Positions 43,725-56,928 of a stretch of DNA of 64,000 nucleotides are shown in pieces; the stretch's first letter is position 1; each line of letters opens with the position of its first letter. This DNA comes from Isoetes taiwanensis (lineage: Eukaryota; Streptophyta; Lycopodiopsida; Isoetales; Isoetaceae), in the NCBI GenBank assembly GCA_021234155.1, contig JAJEKV010000110.1:62001-126000 (forward strand). Direction: 5' to 3'. A model generated the notes under the pieces. It saw only the letters and a list, made by a program, of their open reading frames with translations. It was not told the origin of the DNA and did no database searches. The translations under genes were made by a program, and so were the position numbers.

Positions 43725-44182
43725 TGATATGGAGCATGCTAGGGGGAGTGGTCCAGAAAATTAAGGCAATGGGGCATGGTAATGGGGCATATGAATTTTA
43801 ATGGTTTACAAGTTTAAGCAAGGGGGCGTGTAACCATAGACCCTTAAAGCAAGGAAGATATTTTATAGAGGATGATACTTTAACAAAAAGAAAGTAACGA
43901 AGACCTTCATGCAACTATTATTGGAAAAAAGGGGACCAGATGTGCGTTCAGAAGGGGCGGATACCGAAATAGAATGGGAACATGTCTTTTTAGCAAGAGG
44001 AGGAGGTCGAACTGGAAGGAGTAGTAACCGGTACAGATCCGGAACAGATTCGGGACAGAGCAAATCCTTTCCTCAAATCCGGCACCAGCAACAGGTTTAT
44101 GGAACGCTGCTATCTATTTCGGCACCCAGGGATTTGATTCCAATCTGTGGTGTCCTGATCTGATCCACCCTGTGAGAAGATG
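43725..44182 (+). repeat. 3' LTR of LARD, first part
   Basis: Matches 41370-41828 up to GAGAAGATG, where the TIR transposon enters. The LTR resumes at 47420. Confidence 0.9.
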
Positions 44183-44459
44183 CATTAGAGAAATTTTGGG
44201 GTCACAAAAGGGCTTTGTAATTTTGGCTGAATTGGCAATCCACATCATCAATTTTGGGCAGTTATAGCTAATATGGGGCAGCAAAAAGAGCTGCCCAAAT
44301 TTTGTCCTATCTAGAACTACTTATAAATGACAAGAATATATGAAGGCGTGTATTCCTCTCTCTCTTGTCATATTAGAAACTAGTTTTTAAATGTTATTTG
44401 TTTTTATTTGTTTTTAATGATGGGACTAAGAAATAACAAAAAGACAAATACTTTGAGAC

Positions 44460-46319
44460 GTGACAAAACCCTTGGCAAACCTTATTTTGTTACTCGTAGT
44501 TATGTCTCAACTACCTGCCGAATGCCGAATTTGCGAAAGCAGATTGAGATGGCGCCATATAAGGTTTTCCAAACATTTCAAATTCGAAATACCCTCCTTC
44601 AGGTCTGATTTCAGCTTCGAAATACCCTCCTTCAGGTTTGATTTCAAATTCGAAATACCCTCCTTCAAATTTATTATGGAGGGTTTCTTGAGGATTGCTG
44701 AATATTGGACGGTTCTACCCATCCAATTTCCTCAGTCTTCTCTAAAAATTTCAAGAAGAATTCCAATATGGTATTTTAACAGTGCCAAGCACGTAGTAAT
44801 ACATATAACAGATGGAGCATGGAGGTCTGATCATCTATTGGATTAATTTACTTGCATTATCCATTTCATTCTTCTTACATGTTATTTTAATAATGCAGAG
44901 CAGTCTTGTACTAAACTATGTCAATTTCGAGTGGAGGTGCCCGAGAATTGCATGCCAATCAATAACAAGACTAAGGTCAGACGTGATATCAATGAGGGTG
45001 TTCTAAGGGCACAAGGCCAGATGAATATTGACTTATGGACAAAAGGCCAATTGTATCCGGTAGATCCCATTCTTCAAAAGCACCCTGAGTTCAATTCTGC
45101 ATCAGGTCTAATCAAGTTTACATGCAAGGGAAATCTTGGTTTGCTGGGTTACTGTAGGAATTTGGCAAGTGGATATTCAGATCCCAAATTAAAGGCTGCT
45201 TTTCAGCATGAACAGGCAAGTAATTACAGTCTTAGATGTCAGTTTGATGCCTTAGCCAAGCATAATATATTTTTGGTTCAGTCTTGTAATTCCTTTCTAA
45301 AAGAAATTGCAGAGCTTAAAACACAAAGCTCACAATTGGAACAAAGGCTTTTGGCTGAAAGTCTAAGATCTAAACGCTTCTTAGAAGATAAATGTGATCT
45401 TGAAAAAAAGGTGAAAAGATTGAAAGCTACTCGATTAGGAGCAAGAGAGAGGATACGGTCACTGAAATCAATTGATTCACTTAATCCAGGTGGTGGAGGA
45501 TTTAAGAAAAGAATCCATGCCATCAAAAGTCTTATGGATCCTTCACTGCATTATAAATACAAAGGAAAAAGAAACGGTCACCTTGCTGAGTTGCTTAAGA
45601 GAATTGTTAGCAAGAATGATGTATTGAAACTTATTAACCTCCCAGGTACTAATTTGTTGAGAAAGGCTATTATTGAAAATGTGTTGCAGCAGTTAAATGA
45701 GGAACAAAGTCCAAATGAAATTCAGTATGTTTGTGATAGTGCAGGGATCAGTAGAAAGGCATACACATTGCTATTCAAAGCTTTAAAGACGTCTTCCAAC
45801 ATGGGTTTGAGGAAAACAATTTTGCCTAGAGTCTCTAAGGTATGGTCTTATCGAACATACAGAAATCTGAAAATTAGAGAATCGCTTGGAAGCATGATTC
45901 ACATCAACTCATCCATTAGCTTGGACACTTTGGAGTGCAACAAGGGGAAACGAAAGAAATCAGCGGCAACACAGTCAATCAACTATGTGCTTGATATAAA
46001 TAATAATTGTTGGATTGATTTAGAGAACTTATTAAAGCTCATGGTCAAGTATTATGATCTGAAAGTGGAAGATTGCAATGGCAAACTTATTGTTGTCATA
46101 AAATTAGACGAGATGGAAATGATAAAAGGAAAAAAGTATGAGCGTGTTTCAGTAACACTTATGAATAGAGCGATTTGTCAAGCATCTTGTGAGAAGGAGA
46201 ACTTCTCAGTCCAATCAGAGGAGCATATATGGTGGATAGGCATATTTCAGGTTCCTAAAGAGTCGCATGCCATTTTAAAATGGGTTTTTGATCAGACTTC
46301 AATTCCATCTCTCCTTTAA
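44460..46319 (+). CDS. Coiled-coil candidate transposase of the TIR element
   Basis: Main exon from AG acceptor at 44897-44898 (ATAATGCAG|AG) to stop at 46319, about 470 residues, starting SCTKLCQFRVEVPENCM. A long coiled coil lies near residues 110-175 (ELKTQSSQLEQRLLAE). Later come LPGTNLLRKAIIENVL, SAGISRKAYTLLFKAL and a C-terminal part with IVVIKLDEMEMIKGKKYERV, whose D/E cluster could be catalytic. An upstream exon is likely: the frame from 44460 has three 11-residue FEIPSFR-type repeats and may use the donor GTCTGA at 44826. Start and first intron are uncertain. Being the largest protein in a TIR element, it is the best transposase candidate, by position only. Confidence 0.5.
44583..44680 (+). 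repeat. 33-bp in-frame repeat, three units
   Basis: TTCGAAATACCCTCCTTCAG recurs at 33-bp spacing and keeps frame, coding FEIPSFRSDFS and variants. Confidence 0.8.
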
Positions 46320-46952
46320 TGAGCTTTGCACCTCCATCCAAAGCATCTTTTGAAGTAGCAAAATATCTGAATTTACTCTAGGAACACAATCAAGATATGC
46401 AAAATCAGGCAGAGCAATTTCAGTGATTTTCTTGAGGTTTGGAAAGTACATGTGTTTATAAAACCACATGCACTTATCTCTTAACTGAATGGGTGTCTCT
46501 CCTGCAAACAACACCGAGCCAATATCATAATGGAATGCTTGAAAAACACTTGTAATGCAATCAGGGGAGATTATATCTTCTTGATCAGATAAGCATAACC
46601 CTGAAAATAAGAACAATAAATTAGCAATAAGGAATGAAAATCAGCAATAAAAAACAGACTTACAATTGGCTTGCAAGTTAGGAAAGGTTCTTTTGCATGA
46701 AATTGATTCTTTGGCCATGTCAGTGGGACTGTAGAGATGTTGCACTTGTATTTGCACACCTCCTCTTGTTTGTTGAAGATCTAGCACCCTCCCTTTCCAA
46801 TGGCAGTTTACATCATTTTGACGAGCTCTCTTCACACGATGATAGCCTCTAGTTGATGGCTGCATCGTAATGAACGAACCTTTATAAATTATAAAATCAT
46901 CAGCTCCTTCTCTTTCAAGCTCAATAGAAGATAGTTTTCCAACGAATGCCAT
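46299..46952 (-). CDS. BAH-like protein of the TIR element (two exons)
   Basis: ATG at 46952 just after an AG acceptor; exon 46952-46664, intron with GTAAGT donor and TTTTCAG acceptor, exon 46600-46299 ending in TGA-class stop. Joined in phase it gives 196 residues. WKGRVLDLQQTRGGVQIQVQ, then HLYSPTDM, then LCLSDQEDIISPDCITSVFQ follow the order of BAH domains (chromatin reader fold): strand with a V-x-W/H-Y-x-P-x-D motif, then E-L-F-x-S...D-x-I-x-P-x-x-I. A non-coding or short upstream exon is probable toward the right TIR (47000-47350). BAH assignment is by motif order only. The gene converges on the coiled-coil gene; their stop codons overlap within about 20 bp. Confidence 0.55.
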
Positions 46953-47419
46953 CTGCAAATTCAACAGAAGGTGAATTTGATCTATAATATAAAATGAATA
47001 AATAGCATAAAAGCATAAATAAAAGAATGCCTGTCGAGTGGCAAATCCAGATTTCTACATTCCCAACTTGGGATCCGGCAAGCCTCGGGAAACTTTGTGA
47101 CAAGCACGTTCGATCCAAAGCTTTTGATTTTCGAAATTAGGGTGGGACGAAATTTAACTTTTGAAACGAGGGAAATTTGAGTGTCAAAATTTGTTTCGAT
47201 ATTTACTCGATGTAGTTGTTGCCTTAAATGAATAGTGCCAAAAAAAAGGGGGCAGCTCGAAAGGACTTGGGCAAATCCTAAACCACTAAGCTTATGCCAT
47301 GTGGAAATATAAAAAGAAATGCTGACTGTACCTGCCAAGCCCTTCAAATTGATTGGTTGCGTGTTTTTCTACGTGGCAAATAGTTATAGACCTTTTATGA
47401 CCCCAATATTTTTCTAATG

Positions 47420-47958
47420 ACAGCGGTTGATGAACTTGCAAGCGGAGCCTTAGTTGCTACTTGCCTTGTGAAGCTTGTAATTGTTTCCATTCCTTACAGT
47501 CGGCCAGGTTACAGGAAGAACGATCCATGCAGCAGAGATCCGGCATCTGATCCTTGCTCTCCGTCACTGCCGTTTTAGTCTTGATGAATCGAAGACCCAT
47601 TGAAGCCTCTCTTCCATTTTCTGGCTGGACTTTCTTCCCTGGAAGACAGAGAGAAGATCTAAGCCCATTTTCGACTGCCCTAAGCCTATTTGTGCATGTA
47701 ATCAGTGTTTACAGAGGTCACAGGCTTAAGGAGAAGTAAGCTGTGGCTGGAATCTATTAATTAAAGCCTTGGAATTGCCTTAGTTCTTCTGGATCCGGTT
47801 GGGTGGAAACTGGATGCTCCAACCCCTGGTTGTGGAAACCTTGTACAATCACTCTTGTGAAGAGCTGATAAAAGATTCTAGTCATTAACTCTTCTGTTTT
47901 CTATCTCTCAACTGGTGAACAAGTGGTTATTACCTTTAAGTTTTTCTAAATCATATCA
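47420..47958 (+). repeat. 3' LTR of LARD, second part
   Basis: Matches 41831-42365, with a few patches, and ends CATATCA before the CATTG TSD. Confidence 0.9.
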
Positions 47959-47963
47959 CATTG

Positions 47964-48235
47964 TCTGGTATATGATTGTCCATGGATTTTTCCTTTGTAG
48001 TTTCTTATTTGTGATGCCCAATTCTCATGAGGACTCGCATCACGCATCTAAACCGCCGACAGACAGGCTCTTCTATTCATTCATCTCAGCAGGTGTTTAC
48101 ATTGGTTGAGTGAGAGTGGGTAGTCGCACATCGCAGGCTACCCAATAACTAAACATAAATTATTACAATTCTATAGCTAAAACCAACTCCTCAATTGAGT
48201 TGTTAAAATAAAAAAGTATGATGAGATGCAAATAA

Positions 48236-48274
<39 letters not shown>

Positions 48275-48300
48275 GGCCACATGGGGGTTGAGAGACAATT
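47964..48300. repeat. Duplicated segment S, part 2, with (GA)n
   Basis: Continues S after the LARD and matches 53700-53972, then a (GA) run at 48239-48271 that is far longer in the sister copy. TTGGCCACATG follows in both. Confidence 0.75.
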
Positions 48301-49559
48301 TGAGAGATGGGGAGAGATGGAGATGGCGAGAGATGAAGGGAGAGTAAAAAATTTGGCTCTCCCTTTGAGAGACAAAATGCCCCTAACTATTGTTAGGGGC
48401 GTTCCCATTACACTTTTCCGTTAAAAGGGAGGAGCCATTTTGGCACCCGTGAAATTAGCGACATCTAGTATTTCCGGTAACTCCTGCTTTATGGAAAATT
48501 TTGTTTGGACCGAACTGTGCAACCATGATCCATGAAGCTGGGCCACGATCCATGAAGCTTCACGATCTTAGAACTCCGAACCAATAGCAGTTCTTCAAAC
48601 AAAGATTTCTATAGAAAAAGCTTCTTCGAACAACAGGGCAGTCGTCACAGGCTATGGCAAGAAAAGCATGTAAATGAGGAAGAATTTATTGCCACGCTTA
48701 GAACCATTCCAAGCATCGGAATCTGATGAACTAATCCGGCCATTTTTGTTATGCTAGAACATCTGTAAAATCCGGTCTATTTAAAGCTTATGCTGTGATG
48801 AACATTTGGGGATTTGGCTCTCCTCCTTTGGCCGGAAATAGAATGCTCTGTTCTTTAAGAAAAATCCATGAAAACCTTTCGATGCTTACATATAGATATG
48901 ATTATCTGCAGGGAAGGTAGAAATCCGTTTGCAGGAAAGGTCGAGAATCATCTGCAGGGAAGCTTTGCAATAACAGTGTTTGCAAACTAAGATCATTTAC
49001 TGGATTTACAATATGAAAATAGATGCAGGGAAAGAACATCTACTTCCTGAGCACAAATAACACGAAATTTATGGATATGGGCTTCTGAAGAACAAATTTG
49101 GGCTTAGAAAATCACATGGAAGCAAAAAGAAAAATTAGGCGTTTTGGAGCAGAAATGCATTTTAAAGGAAGCATTTTAAATACAGCCTCAAATCGTCTCT
49201 AAGAAGAGAAACCCTGCTCGAAAATCCTGCTCGAAAATCATCCCTGCTCAAAAATCGTCCCTGCTCAAAAACCCTGATAGACAAACCTTGCTCGAAAATC
49301 GTCCCTAAGAAGAGAAAACTAGAAGAAAACACGCGATCAAAAATGCTTTCCCGCTTGCAACTAGGATGTATTTAAGCTTGAAAATGGCGATTCGATCCAG
49401 TGCGTGTATTCCCTCTTTTCCGTCTATTACGTGCGTTGAGCTCTTAAAAGCGGGGGATCCCAAACTGAAAATGCGATACCTGAAAAAAAATCCGGCGTTT
49501 ATTTTCATTTTTGGCTTAACAGCCTACGTTAACCAACGAGAGATTATTATCTCTCATCC
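48301..49559. other. Spacer, minor repeats only
   Basis: No gene recognised. At 49205-49310 a ~17-bp motif (CCTGCTCGAAAATC...TCC) recurs five or six times. Confidence 0.5.
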
Positions 49560-49611
49560 TCTCTCATGCTATACGGTATAAAAATTGTCTCTCGCCGTAT
49601 AGCACGAGAGA
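49560..49611. repeat. Short hairpin
   Basis: TCTCTCATGCTATACGG pairs with CCGTATAGCACGAGAGA (one mismatch), with an 18-base loop. Confidence 0.7.
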
Positions 49612-49638
49612 TAAAAAAATTTGAAGCATGTGGCCGAC

Positions 49639-49639
<1 letters not shown>

Positions 49640-49708
<69 letters not shown>

Positions 49709-49834
49709 TGTTGAATTGAATTGTATTATTTTCGTCTCAAGTCCATGAGACGATCAAATAATAGTTTCAACATTTTAGAATAAGTCATTTAATGCGTCTT
49801 CATATAGAAGTGCATTGGGCTCCTCCACCTCTAA
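49640..49834 (-). mobile_element. LINE 3' fragment with (GA)n tail
   Basis: A (GA) run to 49706, then TTGAATTGAATTGTATTATT TTCGTCTC and GCATTGGGCTCCTCCACCTC. These match, in order, the 3' ends of the LINEs at 55680 and 56926. Heavily 5'-truncated. Confidence 0.65.
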
Positions 49835-50249
49835 TGTAACGGACCCATGGGAGACCGCTCGAGTAGATCTTGGTGTGCGTTCCCGAGACACCGCCATAAA
49901 TGGGTAGAAGCGACTACTCATAAACGTCTAGACGGTTTTGCCCAGTTGGTTAAGGGCATGTCGGTTAGGAACGTTACATTTGGTATCAGAGCAGGGCTCG
50001 AGTTCGAGTCTCCATGGGGGCAAGTATGACCCGAAATACCGTTGGACGGTAGGTCATGACTTGGTTTGTGATGCTCGAGGACGAGCATGACTTGGTTTGT
50101 GATGCTCGAGGACGAGCATAGTCTAGTGGGAGAGATTGTAACGGACCCATGGGAGACCGCTCGAGTAGATCTTAGTATGCGTTCCCGAGACACCGGCATA
50201 AATGGGGAGAAGCGACTACTCATAAACGTCTAGACGGTTTTGCCCAGTT
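49835..50249 (+). mobile_element. TRIM (miniature LTR retrotransposon)
   Basis: 5' LTR 49835-49978 (144 bp, TGTAACGGACC...GTTACA), PBS TGGTATCAGAGC at 49981-49992, internal region of ~158 bp with a 31-bp tandem duplication (50055-50116), purine-rich TGGGAGAGAT, then a 3' LTR 50137-50249 cut after TGCCCAGTT. No coding capacity. Lengths fit TRIM elements. Confidence 0.85.
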
Positions 50250-50800
50250 TTGCTATTGATCAATTGAGATGCTATGAGTTGCCATGATTAGTCTGTACTT
50301 GATTTTTGCATGCGAATATTTATGAATTTGTTGGAGGCTCATAAGGCTACGAAAGATAAGTGAGTAGAAACATATCTAGAAGGACTGATTCAAAGACAAG
50401 AAGATCTGAAAATGCTTGGGAAGAACAGATTTGGCATGTCTTGAATCTTCTTTGCTGGACATCTACAAGTCCTGCTGATGGGTGTATGCGTGACTACTAC
50501 TAAATTTGCAGTGAAGCGATGAAAACAACAGTGCTGCTCAGTCTATCACGCTCTCTTACAGCCAACTTTTGATAAAATGCAGCAAGAAGGCATAGAATAA
50601 GGCAAAGTGACATTTCTGAACATCTTGTGTGCATGTGGAAGCGCTTATGCCGAAAAAAAAGGAAAGCAGATTCACGACCACGTAATAAAAGAGGATTTCA
50701 CTTTGACATTATTCGTGGTAGTGCTCTCATAGATATGTTTAACGACTTTGGAAATTTAACTAAAGGACAAAGAATCTTGACACGTTGCAGGACTGGGATG
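50250..50800. other. Spacer, no gene recognised
   Basis: Unique AT-rich sequence between the TRIM and the Copia remnant. No sustained frame. Confidence 0.5.
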
Positions 50801-51007
50801 TTGAGTAGTATTGCACTCACTGAAAATCCTATTCATCACAGAAGGTCAAAACACATATCCATACATCATCACTTCACCAGGGAAAAAGTGGTCGATGGAA
50901 CTATAGTGATGGAATACATACCTACAGATGAAATGCCAGCTGAGGGTGCTCCGCGAATCGGCTCCGCCAATGCTCAATCTTCCTCCTATCAAACTGTTGT
51001 TGCTTAA
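50801..51007 (+). pseudogene. Copia RNase H tail remnant, unit 4
   Basis: Begins abruptly within SSIALTENPIHHRR and continues to YIPTDEMPAEGAPRIG and the stop. Everything upstream is missing; the join with unique sequence is near 50803. Confidence 0.75.
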
Positions 51008-51560
51008 ACGGACTGAAAAAGGGTCATGTACTTAGGTTAAAATGTAATTTTCTCAATCTCGATGGAACTATAGTGATGGAGTACATACCTCTGCATCGAA
51101 ATGCTAGCCGAGGGTGCTCATGAATCGGGGCTCGCCAATGCTCAATCTTCCTCCTATCAAACTGTTGTTGCTTAAACGGACTGAAAAAGGGTCATGTACT
51201 TAGGTTTAAATGTAATTTTCTCAATCTCGATGGAACTATAGTGATGGAGTACATACCTACAGATGAAATGCCAGCTGAGGGTGCTCCGCGAATCGGCTCC
51301 GCCAATGCTCAATCTTCCTCCTATCAAACTGTTGTTGCTTAAAGGACTGAAAAAGGGTCATGTACTTAGGTTTAAATGTAATTTTCTCAATCTCGATGGA
51401 AGTATAGTGATGGAGTACATACCTACAGATGAAATGCCAGCTGAGGGTGCTCCGCGAATCGGCTCCGCCAATGCTCAATCTTCCTCCTATCAAACTGTTG
51501 TTGCTTAAACGGACTGAAAAAGGGTCATGTACTTAGGTTTAAATGTAATTTTCTCACTCG
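50900..51560 (+). repeat. 167-bp tandem array at Copia 3' end, four units
   Basis: TGCTTAAACGG-type landmarks at 51001, 51169, 51336 and 51502 (periods 168, 167, 166). It is the plus-strand counterpart of the array at 38585-39425. Confidence 0.9.
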
Positions 51561-51864
51561 CTACATGTGCTATATATCCTTATGTTGGTTCTGCATGTTG
51601 TAGACTCGCCTAAAATCACCCTTATGGTAATTGTCCATCTCTTTAATCTGTTGCTATATTCTCTATGAGTCAATATAAATTCAAAAACTCAAGGTCACAA
51701 ATTAGACATCAAGGTCACAAATTAGACATCAAATTAGGCAATACTAGAGTTCTATACCTATGCAGCACTAAAGTTTTATACGTAGAGTTCAGCTAGAGTA
51801 CCTTCCAAGGCGTTGTGGTTGCAATCATGCTATTGAGAACAAGAGCATTATTATAGGATCAGCT
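51561..51864 (+). repeat. Copia 3' flank
   Basis: Reverse complement of 38284-38584; includes doubled AAGGTCACAAATTAGACATC. No gene. Confidence 0.7.
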
Positions 51865-54566
<2,702 letters not shown>

Positions 54567-55308
54567 TGACAAAGGCAACCAGATCCTCCATGCCGACTGC
54601 TAAGAAGCCTTTCATTCCACCGAGGAGCGAGAAATTGGTTCCTAGAAGAACTAAAAGGATGACTATCTGTGGCCATTGAGATAAATTCTGAACCTGCACG
54701 GGCTTCCAATGGCATTGCACGGGGAAAGAAGAGGGATCAGCAGGAAGATGGATTGCGTGAGGTTCAATCTGAACCCCTCCCCAATGAATTAGCCTTAGTT
54801 GTGCACGATAGCAATTCTGTTGCTATGAACCCGGCCAAGAAAAGGAAAACTCTGGTTGATTGGTCGGACAATGCAATCTCCACCATGCTTGCTTTGATGA
54901 AGGAGTACAAGGTTCACAATAATGGTAGTATTAATCTTTCTTCAGGGCAATGGAGAGAGATTATGTTGAAATTACAACCCACTGTTCATGGGCTTGAAGA
55001 TTTGAGACAGTTAAGGAACAAGTGGGATAAATTGCAGATCAAATTCAGGGATGAAAAAGAGGCATCCGAGAGAACTGGATCAGAACCATCTACCTGGCCT
55101 TGGTTTGAAGCTATGGAAGATCTGAAACATGGAGTTACTAATGAGAGAGACATTCCAGGTGCAGGGGATGATGGGGAATTTGGGGCCGAGGTATTCCAGG
55201 ATGCTGATATGTTTCCAAATACCTACACGTCTGATGCATTCTATGAGACAATTGGAACAAATGCTTCATTTGTGGAAGAAGAATTAGTAAATTCATCATG
55301 TGGCCAAC

Positions 55309-55313
<5 letters not shown>
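54567..55313 (+). pseudogene. Myb/SANT-like (trihelix) DNA-binding protein, 3'-truncated
   Basis: ATG at 54567 reads MTKATRSSMPTAKKPFIPPR and is basic; a one-base shift near 54665 leads to the long frame from 54669. The domain runs from VDWSDNAISTMLALMKEY through QWREIMLKLQP and LRQLRNKWDKLQIKFRD to TWPWFEAMEDL. This is the Myb/SANT pattern found in plant trihelix proteins and in the accessory protein of PIF/Harbinger transposons. After an acidic tail the frame runs into (GA)n at 55314, so the natural C-terminus is lost. No partner transposase is in the window. Confidence 0.65.

Positions 55314-55384
<71 letters not shown>
55314..55384. repeat. (GA)n tract, SINE tail
   Basis: Pure GA followed by (GATA)n at 55382-55400; it reads as the tail of the minus-strand SINE next to it. 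Confidence 0.85.
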
Positions 55385-55388
<4 letters not shown>

Positions 55389-55604
55389 TAGATAGATAGT
55401 ATTTTAACGTCACGCCACTAGGCAGCATCCAACTGGACATGTGACCACACACCACACTACATTGCTAAGTTGGGCCCTGCCCCCAACCACTTTACATTGC
55501 GTCTGTGGGTTTTGACACCCAACAGTTCATAGTGCGATTCTGGGCAGTCTCAAACTCGAGACCTATAGTTGCAAGAACTAGTGTGTTACCACTAGACCAA
55601 ACAC

Positions 55605-55608
<4 letters not shown>
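55385..55608 (-). mobile_element. tRNA-derived SINE with (TCTA)n(TC)n tail
   Basis: Minus strand starts TGGGTGTTTGGTCTAGTGGT (A-box region) and has GAGTTTGAGAC (B-box-like) ~50 bp on; it ends CTGCCTAGTGGCGTGACGTT AAAATACTATC with a microsatellite. The same 3' end occurs at 8398 and 37960. Confidence 0.7.

Positions 55609-55677
<69 letters not shown>
55609..55677. repeat. (GA)n tract, LINE tail
   Basis: ~69 bp of GA at the 3' edge of the minus-strand LINE, joined by (GTGAA)n. Confidence 0.85.
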
Positions 55678-55680
<3 letters not shown>

Positions 55681-56880
55681 GAAGTGAAGTGAAGTGATTT
55701 GTATTATTTCGTCTTGTTAGACCATCAGGTCTATAAGACAGAGTACAACCATAAAACTTATCCAAAACCAAATATCATATCATCTGGCAAGCACTCATAA
55801 TCAAGTTGCTCGCCGTCGCTCTCTTCTTCCTCGTCTCCACTGGATTCTACAATATGTTTGATTGCTGTCTCCCTCAGGGCCAACATATCAATTAAAAAAC
55901 TACCTATTATAGTAGCTGGCATGTCGAAAAATTGTTGTAAATTAAGGATATTGAACCCAAACCTATCCCGCAGGGCTTGATATGCTGGACAAAATAGGAT
56001 TGCATGTTCCTCATCCTCTATTTCATCTGACCCACATGCCTGGCACGTTCGGTATTCCCTCTGAATGTTATACCACCTGCCAACTTCTACACTTAAGTGG
56101 TGCGCACTTAGCCTCATCCTGCAAATAGCATGCCTTTTTACTAAAGATAAGTTCTCACCCAAGTACTTCATTACCTGTAGTGTTGGATTCATCTTCTCCC
56201 TATACTGCAGCATTTTGATACCAGGTGTGTGCCAAATTCTCATTTCGAGCGAGTGTCTCTTACCCGGTCATGTATTCGGTTCTTATTGCGTGCCAATTCT
56301 TGAATCTGAATACCCCATTTTAAGTAGCAGTTCATACCATCGCATACCATCCCTTATCCATTGTCGCATTTAGCGCTAGTTTGTGGTAACTTTCTTCCTC
56401 TAGCCCCCAATCTCGCTCAACTATGTTAAGAAAGCGGCATAAAGCTTCACATTCCAACTGCACCATACCACATTCTGCCAACATCATGTCATACGGGGTC
56501 TGCATTTTAACTCCAAGCTCAGTGTGTAAAAACTTTTTCTGCACTCGCTCTATTTTTTTTCCATAGCTCAAGTGAGAGTCCGGGCCCCCAGACTTCACAT
56601 CCATATAACACTACTGTCTGTACTAGTGTTTTGAACAACATCTTTTTTAGCTCAAAGTTCCAAATATCTGCCTTTAAGCATTTCCTTTGCATAGCAAATA
56701 ACGCTTTCAGCCCTCCATTAACCCTCTGCTCCACCGTTTGATTCCACCTAAAGTGCTTGTCTACAATGAGCCCTAGATATTTGTAGGAGCTAGAAATCTC
56801 TACTGACTCCCCTTTATAAAAGAATGTATAGTTCTTATCCAGGATTACTATCCAGAATGTATAGTTCTTATCCAGTTCTT
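55678..56880 (-). pseudogene. LINE reverse-transcriptase C-terminal remnant 1
   Basis: Three overlapping frames. 56734-56519 has LVQTVVLYGCEVWGPGLSLE (thumb-region LLYG-EVWG motif of LINE RTs). 56604-56332 continues. 56243-55758 holds RMRLSAHHLSVEVGRW and a zinc-finger-like CQACGSDEIEDEEHAILFC, typical of LINE C-termini. RT catalytic core and endonuclease are absent: the copy is 5'-truncated at the next LINE's tail, as is normal for LINEs. At least two frame breaks. Confidence 0.75.
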
Positions 56881-56882
56881 AT

Positions 56883-56884
<2 letters not shown>

Positions 56885-56925
<41 letters not shown>
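56885..56925. repeat. (GA)n tract, tail of second LINE
   Basis: About 40 bp of GA followed by (AATGA)n; marks the 3' end of the second LINE. Just before it, GTATAGTTCTTATCCAG is repeated. Confidence 0.85.

Positions 56926-56928
<3 letters not shown>

Larger units (their letters stand above)
44183..47419. mobile_element. 3.2-kb TIR DNA transposon with two convergent genes
   Basis: Termini CATTAGAGAAATTTTGGGGT and ACCCCAATATTTTTCTAATG-like are inverted copies over about 28 bp with four changes. The uninterrupted LTR at 41822-41835 reads GAGAAGATGACAGCGG, so the insertion is exact; the repeated ATG at both edges may be a 3-bp TSD, or the tips are CATTAG/CTAATG with no duplication. Inside are a spliced plus-strand gene (coiled-coil protein) and a spliced minus-strand gene (BAH-like). 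Neither resembles a transposase family I know, so the superfamily is open. Confidence 0.8.
41370..47958 (+). mobile_element. LARD-like LTR retrotransposon with intact TSD
   Basis: 5' LTR 41370-42365 (996 bp, TGATATGG...CATATCA), PBS from 42368, internal region to 43724, and a 3' LTR 43725-47958 split by a 3.2-kb transposon. Flanked by CATTG at 41365-41369 and 47959-47963; the empty site with one CATTG is at about 53695. The internal 1.36 kb has no gag or pol, so it depends on another element for movement. Confidence 0.9.

Noticed and set aside
41554-44163. The repeated frame beginning MQLLLEKRGPDVRSEG as a gene.
   Set aside because: It lies in the LTR, is present because the LTR is duplicated, and shows no domain.
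49835-50249. tRNA-derived SINE reading of GCCCAGTTGGTTAAGGGC...GAGTTCGAGTC.
   Set aside because: The repeated TGTAACGGACC ends, PBS and purine-rich stretch fit a TRIM better; the box-like strings span the LTR/PBS boundary.
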